A stretch of DNA of 43,314 bases from JAYWGN01 sp043778255 (GCA_043778255.1 JAYWGN010000015.1:1-43314), one strand, 5' to 3'; positions 16,651-23,970 are shown, counted from the stretch's first letter. Notes: generated from the letters alone by a model not told the origin. Numbers and translations are program-made.

Positions 16651-16745
16651 GCCGAAATAGTTTCCCGTCAAGTCTCTATAAAAAGATTTGACGGGAGTGA
16701 GCAGCTGATTTGTAATAGTTCTTTTAAATAAATATTTTAAATAAT
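16651..16745 (+). repeat. Damaged tRNA-Thr(TGT) copy 2
   Basis: This is a second 95-bp unit, almost identical to copy 1. Differences include TTTCCCG for CTTCCCG and GATTTGACGGG for GACTTGACGGG. It ends exactly where the intact tRNA-Thr begins. Confidence 0.85.
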
Positions 16746-16818
16746 GCCGAAATAGCTCAGTTGGTAGAGCAGCTGATTTGTAATCAGCAGGTCGCTGGTT
16801 CGACTCCAGTTTTCGGCT
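16746..16818 (+). tRNA. tRNA-Thr (anticodon TGT)
   Basis: 73 bases. The acceptor stem GCCGAAA/TTTCGGC is fully paired, the D-arm is AGCTCAGTTGGTAGAGC, the anticodon arm GCTGA-TTTGTAA-TCAGC gives TGT, and the T-arm contains GGTTCGACTCC. CCA is not encoded. It is first in the order Thr-Tyr-Gly-Thr. Two 5'-half copies lie directly upstream with a 95-bp period. Confidence 0.97.
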
Positions 16819-16838
16819 CAGGTTTTTTTTATAATAAT

Positions 16839-16924
<86 letters not shown>

Positions 16925-16926
16925 GT

Positions 16927-17001
16927 AATAATGTTGAATTATTAATTATGAATGTTTAAGTTTTGTAATCCAAAATGAAACATTCATAATTAAACATTAT
17001 T
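16927..17001. repeat. Long inverted repeat between tRNA-Tyr and tRNA-Gly
   Basis: TTAATTATGAATGTTT (16942-16957) and AAACATTCATAATTAA (16978-16993) are perfect 16-bp complements around a 20-base loop. A further AATAATGTT/AACATTATT arm lies outside (16927-16935, 16993-17001). It fills nearly the whole spacer between the two tRNAs. It could be a processing hairpin or a small palindromic repeat insertion. Confidence 0.8.
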
Positions 17002-17005
17002 TTTT

Positions 17006-17078
17006 GCGGAAGTAGCTCATTTGGTAGAGCGATAGCCTTCCAAGCTATAGGTGGCCAGTTCGAGCCTGGTCTTCCGCT
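17006..17078 (+). tRNA. tRNA-Gly (anticodon TCC)
   Basis: 73 bases. Acceptor stem GCGGAAG/CTTCCGC, D-arm AGCTCATTTGGTAGAGC, anticodon arm ATAGC-CTTCCAA-GCTAT giving TCC, and a T-arm with AGTTCGAGCCT. CCA is not encoded. Confidence 0.96.
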
Positions 17079-17092
17079 CTAATGATTTAATT

Positions 17093-17129
17093 CCCCGAGA
17101 AAAAAAGTTTTTTCATCGGGTTTTTTTTT
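17093..17129 (+). terminator. Rho-independent terminator-like hairpin between tRNA-Gly and tRNA-Thr(GGT)
   Basis: CCCGA + GAAAAAA pairs with TTTTTTC + TCGGG, with one bulged A, followed by nine T residues that touch the first base of tRNA-Thr(GGT). This has full intrinsic-terminator form, yet it lies inside what is normally a single tRNA operon. Part of the transcription may end before the last tRNA. Confidence 0.65.
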
Positions 17130-17201
<72 letters not shown>

Positions 17202-17501
17202 CTTTTAATTTATTTAAATATTAAAGCGTGCCGAATTAGCGGCAAGGTTACAAGGGTTCAATTCCATTCAACGGCTCTTTTAATTTATTTAAATACTAAA
17301 GTATGCCGAATTAGCGGCAAGGTTACAAGGGTTTAATTCCATTCAACGGCTCTTTTAATTTAGGTAAATACTAAAGCGTGCCGAATTAGTGGCAAGGTTA
17401 CAAGGGTTTAATTCCCTTCAACGGCTCTTTTAATTTAGGTAAATACTAAAGCATGCCGAATTAGCGGTAAGGTTACAAGGGTTCAATTGCATTCAACGGC
17501 T
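17202..17501 (+). repeat. Four tandem 75-bp units made of shrunken tRNA-Thr(GGT) copies
   Basis: The motif ACGGC at the tRNA 3' end (17196) recurs at 17271, 17346, 17421 and 17496, an exact 75-bp period. Each unit has an AT-rich spacer matching the true tRNA 3' flank, then GCCGAATTAGCGGC, then AAGGTTACAAGGGTTCAATT and ATTCAACGGCT. The acceptor 5' GCCG, the T-arm and the acceptor 3' strand are kept, while the D-arm and anticodon arm are deleted. One unit (the third) keeps the perfect T-stem CCCTT; the others have CCATT or GCATT. No gene lies in this stretch. Confidence 0.88.
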
Positions 17502-17509
17502 CTTTTAAT

Positions 17510-17893
17510 TTAGGTACTACTTTGCTTCCCTAATTTCCCCAATACAATAAATATTATATACCCAACACAGTGTGCTATACTGTAAAGCATTAGCCCTTTT
17601 ACATTTGCTTTTATATCTTCAATATCAAAGCGACCATGTACTTTGGTATGGGTAAGTTTGTTCATTATAGGCTGCAAATATTCAATTGCTATGCCAAATA
17701 ATACCAAGGCAATAAATATGGGGATAAAGCAATTTTTGAATAATAAATTTAAAAATAAAGCAGCTACAAAATAAAATGTAGTGTGTAACAATTTGTCGTG
17801 TCCCCGCAATGGCATGGGTATTTTAATCAAAAAACCAATGAGTGTAGCTGTTGTAAATAATAATAGTATGCCAATTTTATATTGCAGCTTCAT
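17510..17893 (-). CDS. VanZ-like family membrane protein
   Basis: 127 residues with ATG at 17893. Four hydrophobic helices at about 5-23, 37-54, 56-74 and 100-120 are visible. The family pattern includes GHDKLLHTTFYFVAALFLN in the first half and GIAIEYLQPIMN...GRFDIEDIKANVKG in the second, with the conserved E-x-x-Q and D-x-x-D-x-x-x-N-x-x-G. VanZ of Enterococcus gives low-level teicoplanin resistance, but the role of VanZ-like proteins in Bacteroidota is unknown. It follows folB by 22 bases. The stop codon lies just beyond the last tRNA-derived repeat. Confidence 0.85.
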   Translation of the reverse strand: MKLQYKIGILLLFTTATLIGFLIKIPMPLRGHDKLLHTTFYFVAALFLNLLFKNCFIPIFIALVLFGIAIEYLQPIMNKLTHTKVHGRFDIEDIKANVKGLMLYSIAHCVGYIIFIVLGKLGKQSST

Positions 17894-17915
17894 AGTTAAG
17901 TGTTTGTTATTATAC

Positions 17916-18299
17916 TTACTTGCTACTCCAATTTAATGTAATGCCTACCTGCCCTTGCATAGCAGCAATTGGGGGTTGCTGTTTTATAATAGTGAGGCTC
18001 ATAGTAGCTACATTAAATTTACTTTTTATTTGTTGCATACAATCGTAAGCCAAGGTTTCTAATAATTGATAAGGTGTGGCAAATAGTGCTTTTATAATAT
18101 CAAATATGGCTTCATAATTAATTGTACTGTCAATGCTAACTATAGGAAAAGTAGGTATATAGCTGCAAGTAAAATTAATTAAAAAAGGAGCAGTCAACAC
18201 ATTTTCCTCCTTATATAAGCCATGGCTGCCATAGAGTATCACATCTTTTACATGTATTTGGCAATTGTCATAATTACCTTTGTTTGTTGGTGTTACCAT
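17916..18299 (-). CDS. folB: Dihydroneopterin aldolase
   Basis: 127 residues, typical length. Family motifs are ILYGSHGLYKEEN near residues 22-34 (substrate loop), DSTINYEAIFDII in the middle, QLLETLAYDCMQQI with the conserved Glu, and SLTIIKQQPPIAAMQG near the end (I-x-K-x-x-P pattern with the catalytic lysine). It converts 7,8-dihydroneopterin to 6-hydroxymethyl-dihydropterin and glycolaldehyde in folate synthesis, as a cytosolic homo-oligomer. It lies 34 bases after trxB and 22 before the vanZ-like gene, so the three are probably one transcript. Confidence 0.88.
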   Translation of the reverse strand: MVTPTNKGNYDNCQIHVKDVILYGSHGLYKEENVLTAPFLINFTCSYIPTFPIVSIDSTINYEAIFDIIKALFATPYQLLETLAYDCMQQIKSKFNVATMSLTIIKQQPPIAAMQGQVGITLNWSSK

Positions 18300-18333
18300 A
18301 TAACTATATTTAGTTTAGTTACTCCCCCTATTA

Positions 18334-19293
18334 TTAATGACCATAAGTTTCGCTTAGGTATCTTTCGGCATCTAATGCTGCTACACAACCGCTACCAGCC
18401 GCTGTTACAGCTTGGCGGTATATTTTATCCTGTACATCGCCGGCAGCAAATACACCAGTTATATTTGTTTTGCTAGTGCCCGGTTGGGTAGTTATATAAC
18501 CTGCCTCATCCATAGTTATTTGCGGGTTAAATATACTGCTGTTTGGTTGGTGCCCAATTGCTACAAAAAATCCACTAATTGGTATAGTTGTTAGTTCGTT
18601 GGTTTTATTATTTTTTATACGTACACTATCTACTTTTTTATCGCCTAGTATTTCGTCGGTTTCGCTATTCCAATATACTTTTATATTGGGTGTGTTAATT
18701 ACCCGTTGTTGCATTATTTTGCTAGCTTTCATACCATCGGCATCTTTACGTACTATCATGTGTACAGTTGTACATAGTTTGGAGAGGTATATAGCTTCTT
18801 CACAGGCTGTGTCTCCAGCACCAACAATGGCTACTTCTTTTTGCTTGAAAAAAAAGCCGTCGCATACAGCACAAGCACTTACACCAAAGCCATTGAGCCT
18901 TTGTTCGCTGGGTATGCCTAGCCATTTGGCACTAGCACCAGTGCATATAATTACAGCATTGGCTGTTAGGGTATTTTCCTCGTCAATTACTATGGTAAAG
19001 GGTTGTTTGCTAAAGTCGGCACTAGTGGCTAAGCCATACCTAATATCGGTACCCATTCGCCTTGCTTGGGTTTCAAAGTCCACCATCATTTGTGGCCCTT
19101 GCACCCCATCGGCATAGCCAGGATAATTTTCTACTTCGGTAGTAATGGTAAGTTGCCCACCGGGTTGTATGCCTTGGTACAATATAGGCTGCAAACCTGC
19201 TCTGGCAGCATATATAGCAGCTGTGTAACCTGCCGGCCCTGAGCCAATTATAAGGCATTGGGTATGTTCAGTTGTAGTATTTGTAGTATCCAT
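18334..19293 (-). CDS. trxB: Thioredoxin-disulfide reductase
   Basis: 319 residues with ATG at 19293. The FAD-binding motif GSGPAGYTAAIYAARAG lies at 18-34, the redox pair Cys141/Cys144 in SACAVCDGFF, the NADPH-binding motif VAIVGAGDTACEEAIYL follows, and TNITGVFAAGDVQDKIYRQAVTAAGSGC is the second FAD-binding segment. It reduces thioredoxin with NADPH. The presence of bshA in the same window means bacillithiol may form a parallel thiol system. It is first in the trxB-folB-vanZ-like cluster. Confidence 0.97.
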   Translation of the reverse strand: MDTTNTTTEHTQCLIIGSGPAGYTAAIYAARAGLQPILYQGIQPGGQLTITTEVENYPGYADGVQGPQMMVDFETQARRMGTDIRYGLATSADFSKQPFTIVIDEENTLTANAVIICTGASAKWLGIPSEQRLNGFGVSACAVCDGFFFKQKEVAIVGAGDTACEEAIYLSKLCTTVHMIVRKDADGMKASKIMQQRVINTPNIKVYWNSETDEILGDKKVDSVRIKNNKTNELTTIPISGFFVAIGHQPNSSIFNPQITMDEAGYITTQPGTSKTNITGVFAAGDVQDKIYRQAVTAAGSGCVAALDAERYLSETYGH

Positions 19294-19311
19294 TATTTGT
19301 GTATTTATTTA

Positions 19312-19319
19312 CAAAATTA
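19312..19319 (-). promoter_or_regulatory. Candidate -7 box (TAATTTTG) for trxB
   Basis: On the minus strand TAATTTTG matches TAnnTTTG and lies 18 bases before the trxB ATG, implying a very short leader. The structured repeat at 19366-19454 is upstream of this promoter, so it is not a trxB leader. Confidence 0.5.
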
Positions 19320-19365
19320 GTACAAAAAAAAGAAAGTATTTTTAGTACATATTGAATATTGCGTA

Positions 19366-19454
19366 AAGGATTGAAATGAAAATCCTTTTTTGCCGTTTTC
19401 TTGCAAAAAAGATTGTAATGGAAAGCCTGACCCTGCTTAAGCAGGGATACGCCC
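19366..19454 (+). ncRNA. Three-hairpin conserved intergenic element (possible structured RNA or interspersed repeat)
   Basis: Read on the plus strand, GGATT...AATCC is a short first hairpin. CTTTTTTGC...GCAAAAAAG is a perfect 9-bp second one. After GGAAAGCCTGA comes CCCTGCTTAAGCAGGG, a perfect 16-bp palindrome, then the tail ATACGCCC. I recall elements of this layout (GGAAAGCC-GACC-hairpin-ACGCCC) being scattered in Bacteroidota genomes. It may be related to the Flavo-1 type of RNA motif, but that identification is uncertain. The strand is chosen from that resemblance. It lies 20 bases from the end of the convergent DUF4249 gene. Confidence 0.5.
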
Positions 19455-19473
19455 AAATAATAAAAAAATACAG

Positions 19474-20367
19474 CTACCTTGGTATTATAATTGTTTTGTA
19501 CTGGCTAGCATACCCACCAAAGTACCCTAATGCTGGTGCTCCATTAATGTTGCTCAGCACTTTAATAGGGCTAGCAAACGGATTGCCAATGGACTGATAG
19601 GTATATTCCATAGTTCGCCAAAAGTCATAAGTAGCTTTGTCAATATTGGAGTTTTTAAAAGTAACGGTATCACCTTTTTTAAAGTAGCTACTGTACTGCC
19701 CATCGGGGCTTGGGTTGTTTCTATCTTTGCCACGTGGCAGTTCAAATTGATATTGTGTACCATCAATTATAGCATCGTCAAATACTGATGGATCACCAGG
19801 CAAATATTGCTCACTATTCTGCTTGGTATAGTACCGTATATAATCACCAAGGCCTGGTTGGTCGTAAGCTTTTATAAATATTCGTTTCCATACTGTATCA
19901 TTGCCAGGTGGCAAGTCGGCTACATACATACTATCAATTCGCCTTGTTATTTTGGGTATGGTGGTAGTGGCAGTATAAGTTTTGCCTTCGGCTAAAATGG
20001 TTAAGCTGTAATTACTATTAACCATACCTTTAAAAGCAGTAGCAATGTTAGCAGGGTTTATAGTATAAAATTTTATACTATACGTTGGTGTAATGGGTTG
20101 TATATATTCTTTAAGTTGGTGGGTAAGTATGCCATTGCTTATGGTTACTGTTGCATTACTCACAAACGAATTGTTGAGTTCTACAGCACTAATTTTACCA
20201 AAATAATCGAGGCTTTTGCTAAGCAGCACAATTGGGTATTCGCCATTTTCAATGGTAGCTTCTACTACCAATACTTCGGCTGCTTTTGGCGATACAATGG
20301 TAATATTTTTTTCGCAAGATGTTATACTTATTAGTAGCATACACCATAGCCAATAATGCTTATTCAT
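19474..20367 (-). CDS. DUF4249 family lipoprotein
   Basis: 297 residues. The signal peptide MNKHYWLWCMLLISITSC ends in a lipobox with Cys18. The mature protein is beta-rich. Its family features are the early LVVEATIENGEYPIVLLSKS strand pair, the TYTATTTIPKITRRIDSM segment, and IFIKAYDQPGLGDYIRYYTK. It ends with NPFASPIKVLSNINGAPALGYFGGYA, typical of DUF4249. Such proteins are usually encoded next to a TonB-dependent receptor and are thought to be its surface or periplasmic partner. No receptor gene is present here, so this is a solo copy. The function is unknown. Confidence 0.85.
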   Translation of the reverse strand: MNKHYWLWCMLLISITSCEKNITIVSPKAAEVLVVEATIENGEYPIVLLSKSLDYFGKISAVELNNSFVSNATVTISNGILTHQLKEYIQPITPTYSIKFYTINPANIATAFKGMVNSNYSLTILAEGKTYTATTTIPKITRRIDSMYVADLPPGNDTVWKRIFIKAYDQPGLGDYIRYYTKQNSEQYLPGDPSVFDDAIIDGTQYQFELPRGKDRNNPSPDGQYSSYFKKGDTVTFKNSNIDKATYDFWRTMEYTYQSIGNPFASPIKVLSNINGAPALGYFGGYASQYKTIIIPR

Positions 20368-20436
20368 TATGTAAAATTAGTTATTAGTTTTTAATATTAG
20401 CCTTACGGCAAAATAATTTAACAATAAAAAAATGCC

Positions 20437-20444
20437 TAATTTTG
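20437..20444 (+). promoter_or_regulatory. -7 box (TAATTTTG) that decides the start of the DUF2452 gene
   Basis: TAATTTTG lies 5 bases inside the longest open frame (ATG at 20432). A start site about 7 bases downstream excludes that ATG and favours the ATG at 20492. Confidence 0.55.
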
Positions 20445-20491
20445 CACCTCATAAATTTGAACGATTTAGTAAATATATTGTTATACAAAAA

Positions 20492-21280
20492 ATGGTACAA
20501 GCATATAATTTTTTAGCAAGTTGGCAGTTATTTCCCGAAAAAGGTAGTTACCAAAAAGATATTGGGCCAAAAAGTGCTACCTACAAAATAGAAAGTATTG
20601 TAAATGAAAAGCATTTAACTATAAGCCACAATTGGGTTACTGTTACTAATGAGGCATTTTATACTCAATATAGCATTTTGCCGAATGGCATAAAAAACCC
20701 CTTTGATAATAAAGAAGTTGCCGAAAGTTATATAGCAGAAATAAAAAATTCATCAACCCTTATCATACAATTTTTCACCATTGATGAGGTACTTTGCCTC
20801 GAAATTGTAAAAGAAATAATGCCTAATGGCTACCTAAAAATAACTCAAAATATAGTAGCGCCAACTAACACTTATACTAATATAGATGTGTACCATAAGC
20901 AAATGAGTGTGCTGCCCTACTCAAGCTCAGTGGGCAGTGTAGCTATACGCCCTACTAAAGAGGGTGTAATAAAACATAAAGCTTTAGCAGCTATGGAGGA
21001 GCAAACTAATATGCAGCTCGACCAAATAAAACAACAAATAGAACTACTAGCAAGGCAAGCACAGGAGCTTCGTAAACGTAAGGAATTAAGCTTAATGATA
21101 TATGATAGCAAACTTAACTTTAAACCCCAAATTGGGCAAATATACCATGTATATGAAAGGCATGATAGCACACATTTACTGAGCTTAGTAGCACCACAGG
21201 AGTGGGGAACCCATGGTCCATTTAAAGCTTATATAAGTAGTGTAAAGCTACTAGCCGACCATACTTGGATGGAAGTATAG
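20492..21280 (+). CDS. Lipocalin-like N-terminal domain fused to DUF2452
   Basis: 262 residues from the ATG at 20492; an upstream in-frame ATG at 20432 lies before the likely transcription start. Residues 1-135 form a beta-rich domain starting NFLASWQLFPEKGSYQKD, which resembles small lipocalin-like ligand-binding domains (ASWQL...TYKIE...L-x-I-x-x-x-W). The remainder from about 140 matches DUF2452: SVLPYSSSVGSVAIRPTKEG, the coiled coil AAMEEQTNMQLDQIKQQIEL, then FKPQIGQIYHVYE and SLVAPQEWG, ending with VKLLADHTWMEV. No signal peptide is seen, so it is probably cytosolic. Function is unknown; the first domain may bind a small hydrophobic ligand (inference). The gene stands alone. Confidence 0.68.
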   Translation: MVQAYNFLASWQLFPEKGSYQKDIGPKSATYKIESIVNEKHLTISHNWVTVTNEAFYTQYSILPNGIKNPFDNKEVAESYIAEIKNSSTLIIQFFTIDEVLCLEIVKEIMPNGYLKITQNIVAPTNTYTNIDVYHKQMSVLPYSSSVGSVAIRPTKEGVIKHKALAAMEEQTNMQLDQIKQQIELLARQAQELRKRKELSLMIYDSKLNFKPQIGQIYHVYERHDSTHLLSLVAPQEWGTHGPFKAYISSVKLLADHTWMEV

Positions 21281-21319
21281 TGTTGGTTTTTGATTTTAGG
21301 TTTTATGATTTTTTGATTT

Positions 21320-21538
21320 TCAAAGTTTCGCATACCGTAGTAACGGTACAAGAAGTATGCAAAGATTAAGGTAGAGTTAAGCAAAGATTATCGCAAAGTT
21401 TCGCCAAGATTATCGCAGAGTTACACAAAGAATATCGCAGAGTTTCGCCAAGGCTTTCAATGAGCTTCACTGATTTTTTAAACTTCCCTCAAAAATATCC
21501 ATATCAAATTAATTCTTTCATTTCTTAATTCCTTAATT
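21320..21538. repeat. Composite interspersed repeat, copy 2 (inverted relative to 9250-9483)
   Basis: The 31-bp block at 21330-21360 is the exact reverse complement of 9453-9483. A run of ATCGCAAAGTTTCGCCAAG-like units spans about 21370-21450. The 33-bp block at 21506-21538 is the exact reverse complement of 9250-9282. It occupies the convergent gap between the DUF2452 gene and the serine hydrolase gene (21281-21552), which holds nothing else. Confidence 0.85.
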
Positions 21539-21552
21539 AGCAAATTAGCACC

Positions 21553-23085
21553 TTACTTTTTTACAAACTCATAAGCATCGTACTCTACAAAGTCGTTGGC
21601 TTTTATGGTAAGTGACTTCACGGTGGTTTTATTTAAGGTAAATTTTGTTTTGAATATGCCAAATTCAATATTGCTGTAAGTAAGTAGCCATTCGTTATTA
21701 GGCATTGGCAACAGTGTGGCAGTAAGGTTTTGGTGGTTTTCAAAAGTTACAAGTAAGCCCCTATCTTTTACGGTAATTTTTATAGTACCATATAATTTAT
21801 TGGTGTAAGTACCTACATAATTTTGATAAGCTGTATTGGTATTGGGTAGGTTTGGTTCATAATTATAAGCAATGTTTTTCCAAGTAGTAACTTCGGCTAC
21901 TTGTTGCTGCATATCGGCATTAAAACCCTGTAATGGCTTGGTACTACGGTTGGTATAAGCTACACCTAAGTATGCATCGAGTATTTGATACCGTAAAAGT
22001 TCAAAAAAGTTTTGATTATCGTTGTTGGTAAGTATTACAATCCCCAAATTTATTTCTGGTACAAAGCATACATTACTTACCATACCTGCTGCACCACCTG
22101 TGTGCCAATATATTTGTTTACCGTTATAATCGGCCACAAATACACCTAAGCCATAGCCTCTAAAGTGTATTGGTAATACACTACTTTTTCGGCTACTAGT
22201 TATAATATTTACATCTCTTGTTTTTTGCAATACTGGCCAAGGTAATATTTGTTTGCCTTGGTACTTTCCACTATCTAACTGTAGCTGTAGCCAATGGCTC
22301 ATATCGGTTACATTGCTTACTATACTAGCGGCTGGGCCTAGGTTGTCCCACTCATCGTATGGTACTTGCTGTAAGGTATTGGTAAAGCTTGTAGTGTATG
22401 GTGTGGCTATATGTTGCACTCGGTTTTGTATGCCATTGCTACTAGTATAAGTGTTAGTCATTTGTAGTGGTTGCACTATGGTTTTAGCTATATAATCTTC
22501 CCAGGTTTGGTTGGTTACTTTAGGTATTATTTGGCCTGCCGTTAAAAAACAACTGTTGCAATAACCATACACATCTCTAAATGCATTAGTTGGTTTTAGG
22601 TATTGCATCCGTTCCATTATTTGGCTACGGCTAAGTTTGGTATTCCAAAATGTAAAGTCGCCCTGAAATGTAGTAGTACCAATACGGTGGGTGAGCATAT
22701 CTTTTATGGTTACAAGGTCGCTGCTATTTTTATCGTATAGTTTATAGGTTGGGTAATACTTACTTATTTTATCGTTAAGGCTCAATTTTTTTTCGTACTC
22801 CAAATTGGCTAATGCTGTACCAGTAAACAGTTTGGTATTACTAGCTATAAAAAATAAGGTAGCAGCATCTACCGGTGTTTTGGTTACAATATTATCAACA
22901 CCAAAGCCTTTGCTTAGTACTACTTTACCATCTTTTACTATGGCTATAGCTAAGCCTGGTACTTGCCAATCTTTTAACCCTTGGTTAATATAATTGGTTA
23001 AGCTATCGGTTATAAATGTGGGTTGGGCAGTTATAGTAGTAGCAATTATGGTAAATGTTACTAACGATGCAATAAATTTTTTCAT
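21553..23085 (-). CDS. Secreted serine hydrolase of the class C beta-lactamase / penicillin-binding family
   Basis: 510 residues. A signal peptide (MKKFIASLVTFTIIATTITA) is present. The catalytic S-x-x-K is Ser82-Asn-Thr-Lys85 (FIASNTKLFTG), the Y-x-N motif is Tyr175-Cys-Asn177 (YGYCNS), and the third motif is HTGG (IYWHTGGAAGMVS). The last 110 or so residues form a beta-rich C-terminal domain (NYVGTYTNKLYGTIKITV...), as in the DUF3471-type appendage of this family. Such enzymes may be D-amino-acid peptidases or esterases rather than true beta-lactamases, so resistance should not be assumed. It is monocistronic. Confidence 0.9.
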   Translation of the reverse strand: MKKFIASLVTFTIIATTITAQPTFITDSLTNYINQGLKDWQVPGLAIAIVKDGKVVLSKGFGVDNIVTKTPVDAATLFFIASNTKLFTGTALANLEYEKKLSLNDKISKYYPTYKLYDKNSSDLVTIKDMLTHRIGTTTFQGDFTFWNTKLSRSQIMERMQYLKPTNAFRDVYGYCNSCFLTAGQIIPKVTNQTWEDYIAKTIVQPLQMTNTYTSSNGIQNRVQHIATPYTTSFTNTLQQVPYDEWDNLGPAASIVSNVTDMSHWLQLQLDSGKYQGKQILPWPVLQKTRDVNIITSSRKSSVLPIHFRGYGLGVFVADYNGKQIYWHTGGAAGMVSNVCFVPEINLGIVILTNNDNQNFFELLRYQILDAYLGVAYTNRSTKPLQGFNADMQQQVAEVTTWKNIAYNYEPNLPNTNTAYQNYVGTYTNKLYGTIKITVKDRGLLVTFENHQNLTATLLPMPNNEWLLTYSNIEFGIFKTKFTLNKTTVKSLTIKANDFVEYDAYEFVKK

Positions 23086-23177
23086 TTTATAAAATTAATT
23101 TTTTTTGTGTAAAGTATTCTTAAATTTTTAAACCATTGAAAATTAAACCCAATTATTTTATTGTAGCTGGTATATAT

Positions 23178-23185
23178 TAATTTTG
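23178..23185 (+). promoter_or_regulatory. Candidate -7 box (TAATTTTG) for hscB
   Basis: TAATTTTG fits TAnnTTTG and lies 28 bases before the hscB ATG. Confidence 0.5.
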
Positions 23186-23205
23186 TACAATAATGTAATA
23201 ACAAA

Positions 23206-23706
23206 ATGTACAATAATTACTTTCAACTGTTCGATATAGCCATAGGGTTTGCTGTAGATAAGCATTTGCTTAAAAAAAAATACTACCAACTAAGCAAACA
23301 ATACCACCCCGATTATTATGAAAGTAATAGCAATATATCCGAAACAGAAAATTTGCACTTAAGTAGTAAGGTAAACGAAGGGTACATATTATTGCAAAAT
23401 GAGTATGCTACCATTGGCTATATATTACAATTACAAGGCATTATAACTGTTGATGAAAAATTTGTGTTACCTAACGACTTTTTGATGAAAATGATGGAAC
23501 TAAATGAAACCCTCACTGCTAACGATATAGCATTGCTTAACCAATGGCAAAGCACTATAAAACAACCCATTGAACACCTACTTACATTACATACAATTGA
23601 TGGCTTAAGCCAAAATGATTGGCAACAACTTAAAGTATATTACTACAAAGAAAAGTATATACAACGCCTTATAAATAGAGTAAAAGGAATAGCAGTAGAA
23701 CTATAA
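23206..23706 (+). CDS. hscB: Fe-S cluster assembly co-chaperone HscB
   Basis: 166 residues, typical of HscB. The N-terminal J domain has the essential HPD at residues 34-36 (LSKQYHPDYYE), followed by KVNEGYILLQNEYATIGYILQLQGI, the classic HscB stretch in place of a normal DnaJ body. The C-terminal three-helix domain, from about 80, starts VLPNDFLMKMMELNETL and would hold the IscU scaffold. HscB delivers IscU and its cluster to the Hsp70 partner and stimulates ATP hydrolysis. The usual neighbours (iscU, hscA) are not in the window. Confidence 0.9.
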   Translation: MYNNYFQLFDIAIGFAVDKHLLKKKYYQLSKQYHPDYYESNSNISETENLHLSSKVNEGYILLQNEYATIGYILQLQGIITVDEKFVLPNDFLMKMMELNETLTANDIALLNQWQSTIKQPIEHLLTLHTIDGLSQNDWQQLKVYYYKEKYIQRLINRVKGIAVEL

Positions 23707-23757
23707 TAAATGCAGCAAAAAAAAATGGGTTAAATCAATTATAGTTAACAATAAATA

Positions 23758-23919
23758 TTGAAAACAAAAACAAGCCCTACACCCAAAATAAAAAAACTAC
23801 TTGGCAAAACAGCGAGATTAAATAGAGAAATTACAAAATCATCTAAAGAAGTTAACCTCAATTTGAAAAAGCATTATAATAGTTTGATGAAAATGATAGT
23901 AATAACGAAAAAAGAATAA
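23758..23919 (+). CDS. Short lysine-rich open frame with TTG start (doubtful)
   Basis: A frame of 53 codons from TTG at 23758 encodes a strongly basic, helix-prone peptide (KIKKLLGKTARLNREITKSS ... LKKHYNSLMKMIVITKKE). No ribosome-binding site or homologue is recognised, and the amino-acid bias partly follows from AT-richness. It is kept only as a possible small gene or a remnant, since it fills the gap between hscB and the initiator tRNA. Confidence 0.2.
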   Translation: MKTKTSPTPKIKKLLGKTARLNREITKSSKEVNLNLKKHYNSLMKMIVITKKE

Positions 23920-23940
23920 ATACTATATAAAAAATTATAC

Positions 23941-23970
23941 AAAAAAAACGACCCTAATTATAGAGTCGTT
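23941..23970 (-). terminator. Rho-independent terminator of the initiator tRNA gene
   Basis: On the minus strand AACGACTCT pairs with AGGGTCGTT (9 bp, one G-T) around ATAATT, followed by a T-run. It begins 8 bases after the 3' end of the tRNA. Confidence 0.75.

Noticed and set aside
17202..17501. CRISPR-like array
   Set aside because: The full 75-bp unit is conserved, with no variable spacers, and it clearly derives from the adjacent tRNA-Thr; no cas genes are present.
18599..19117. Long open frame antisense to trxB
   Set aside because: It mirrors the conserved trxB coding sequence and has no domain signature.
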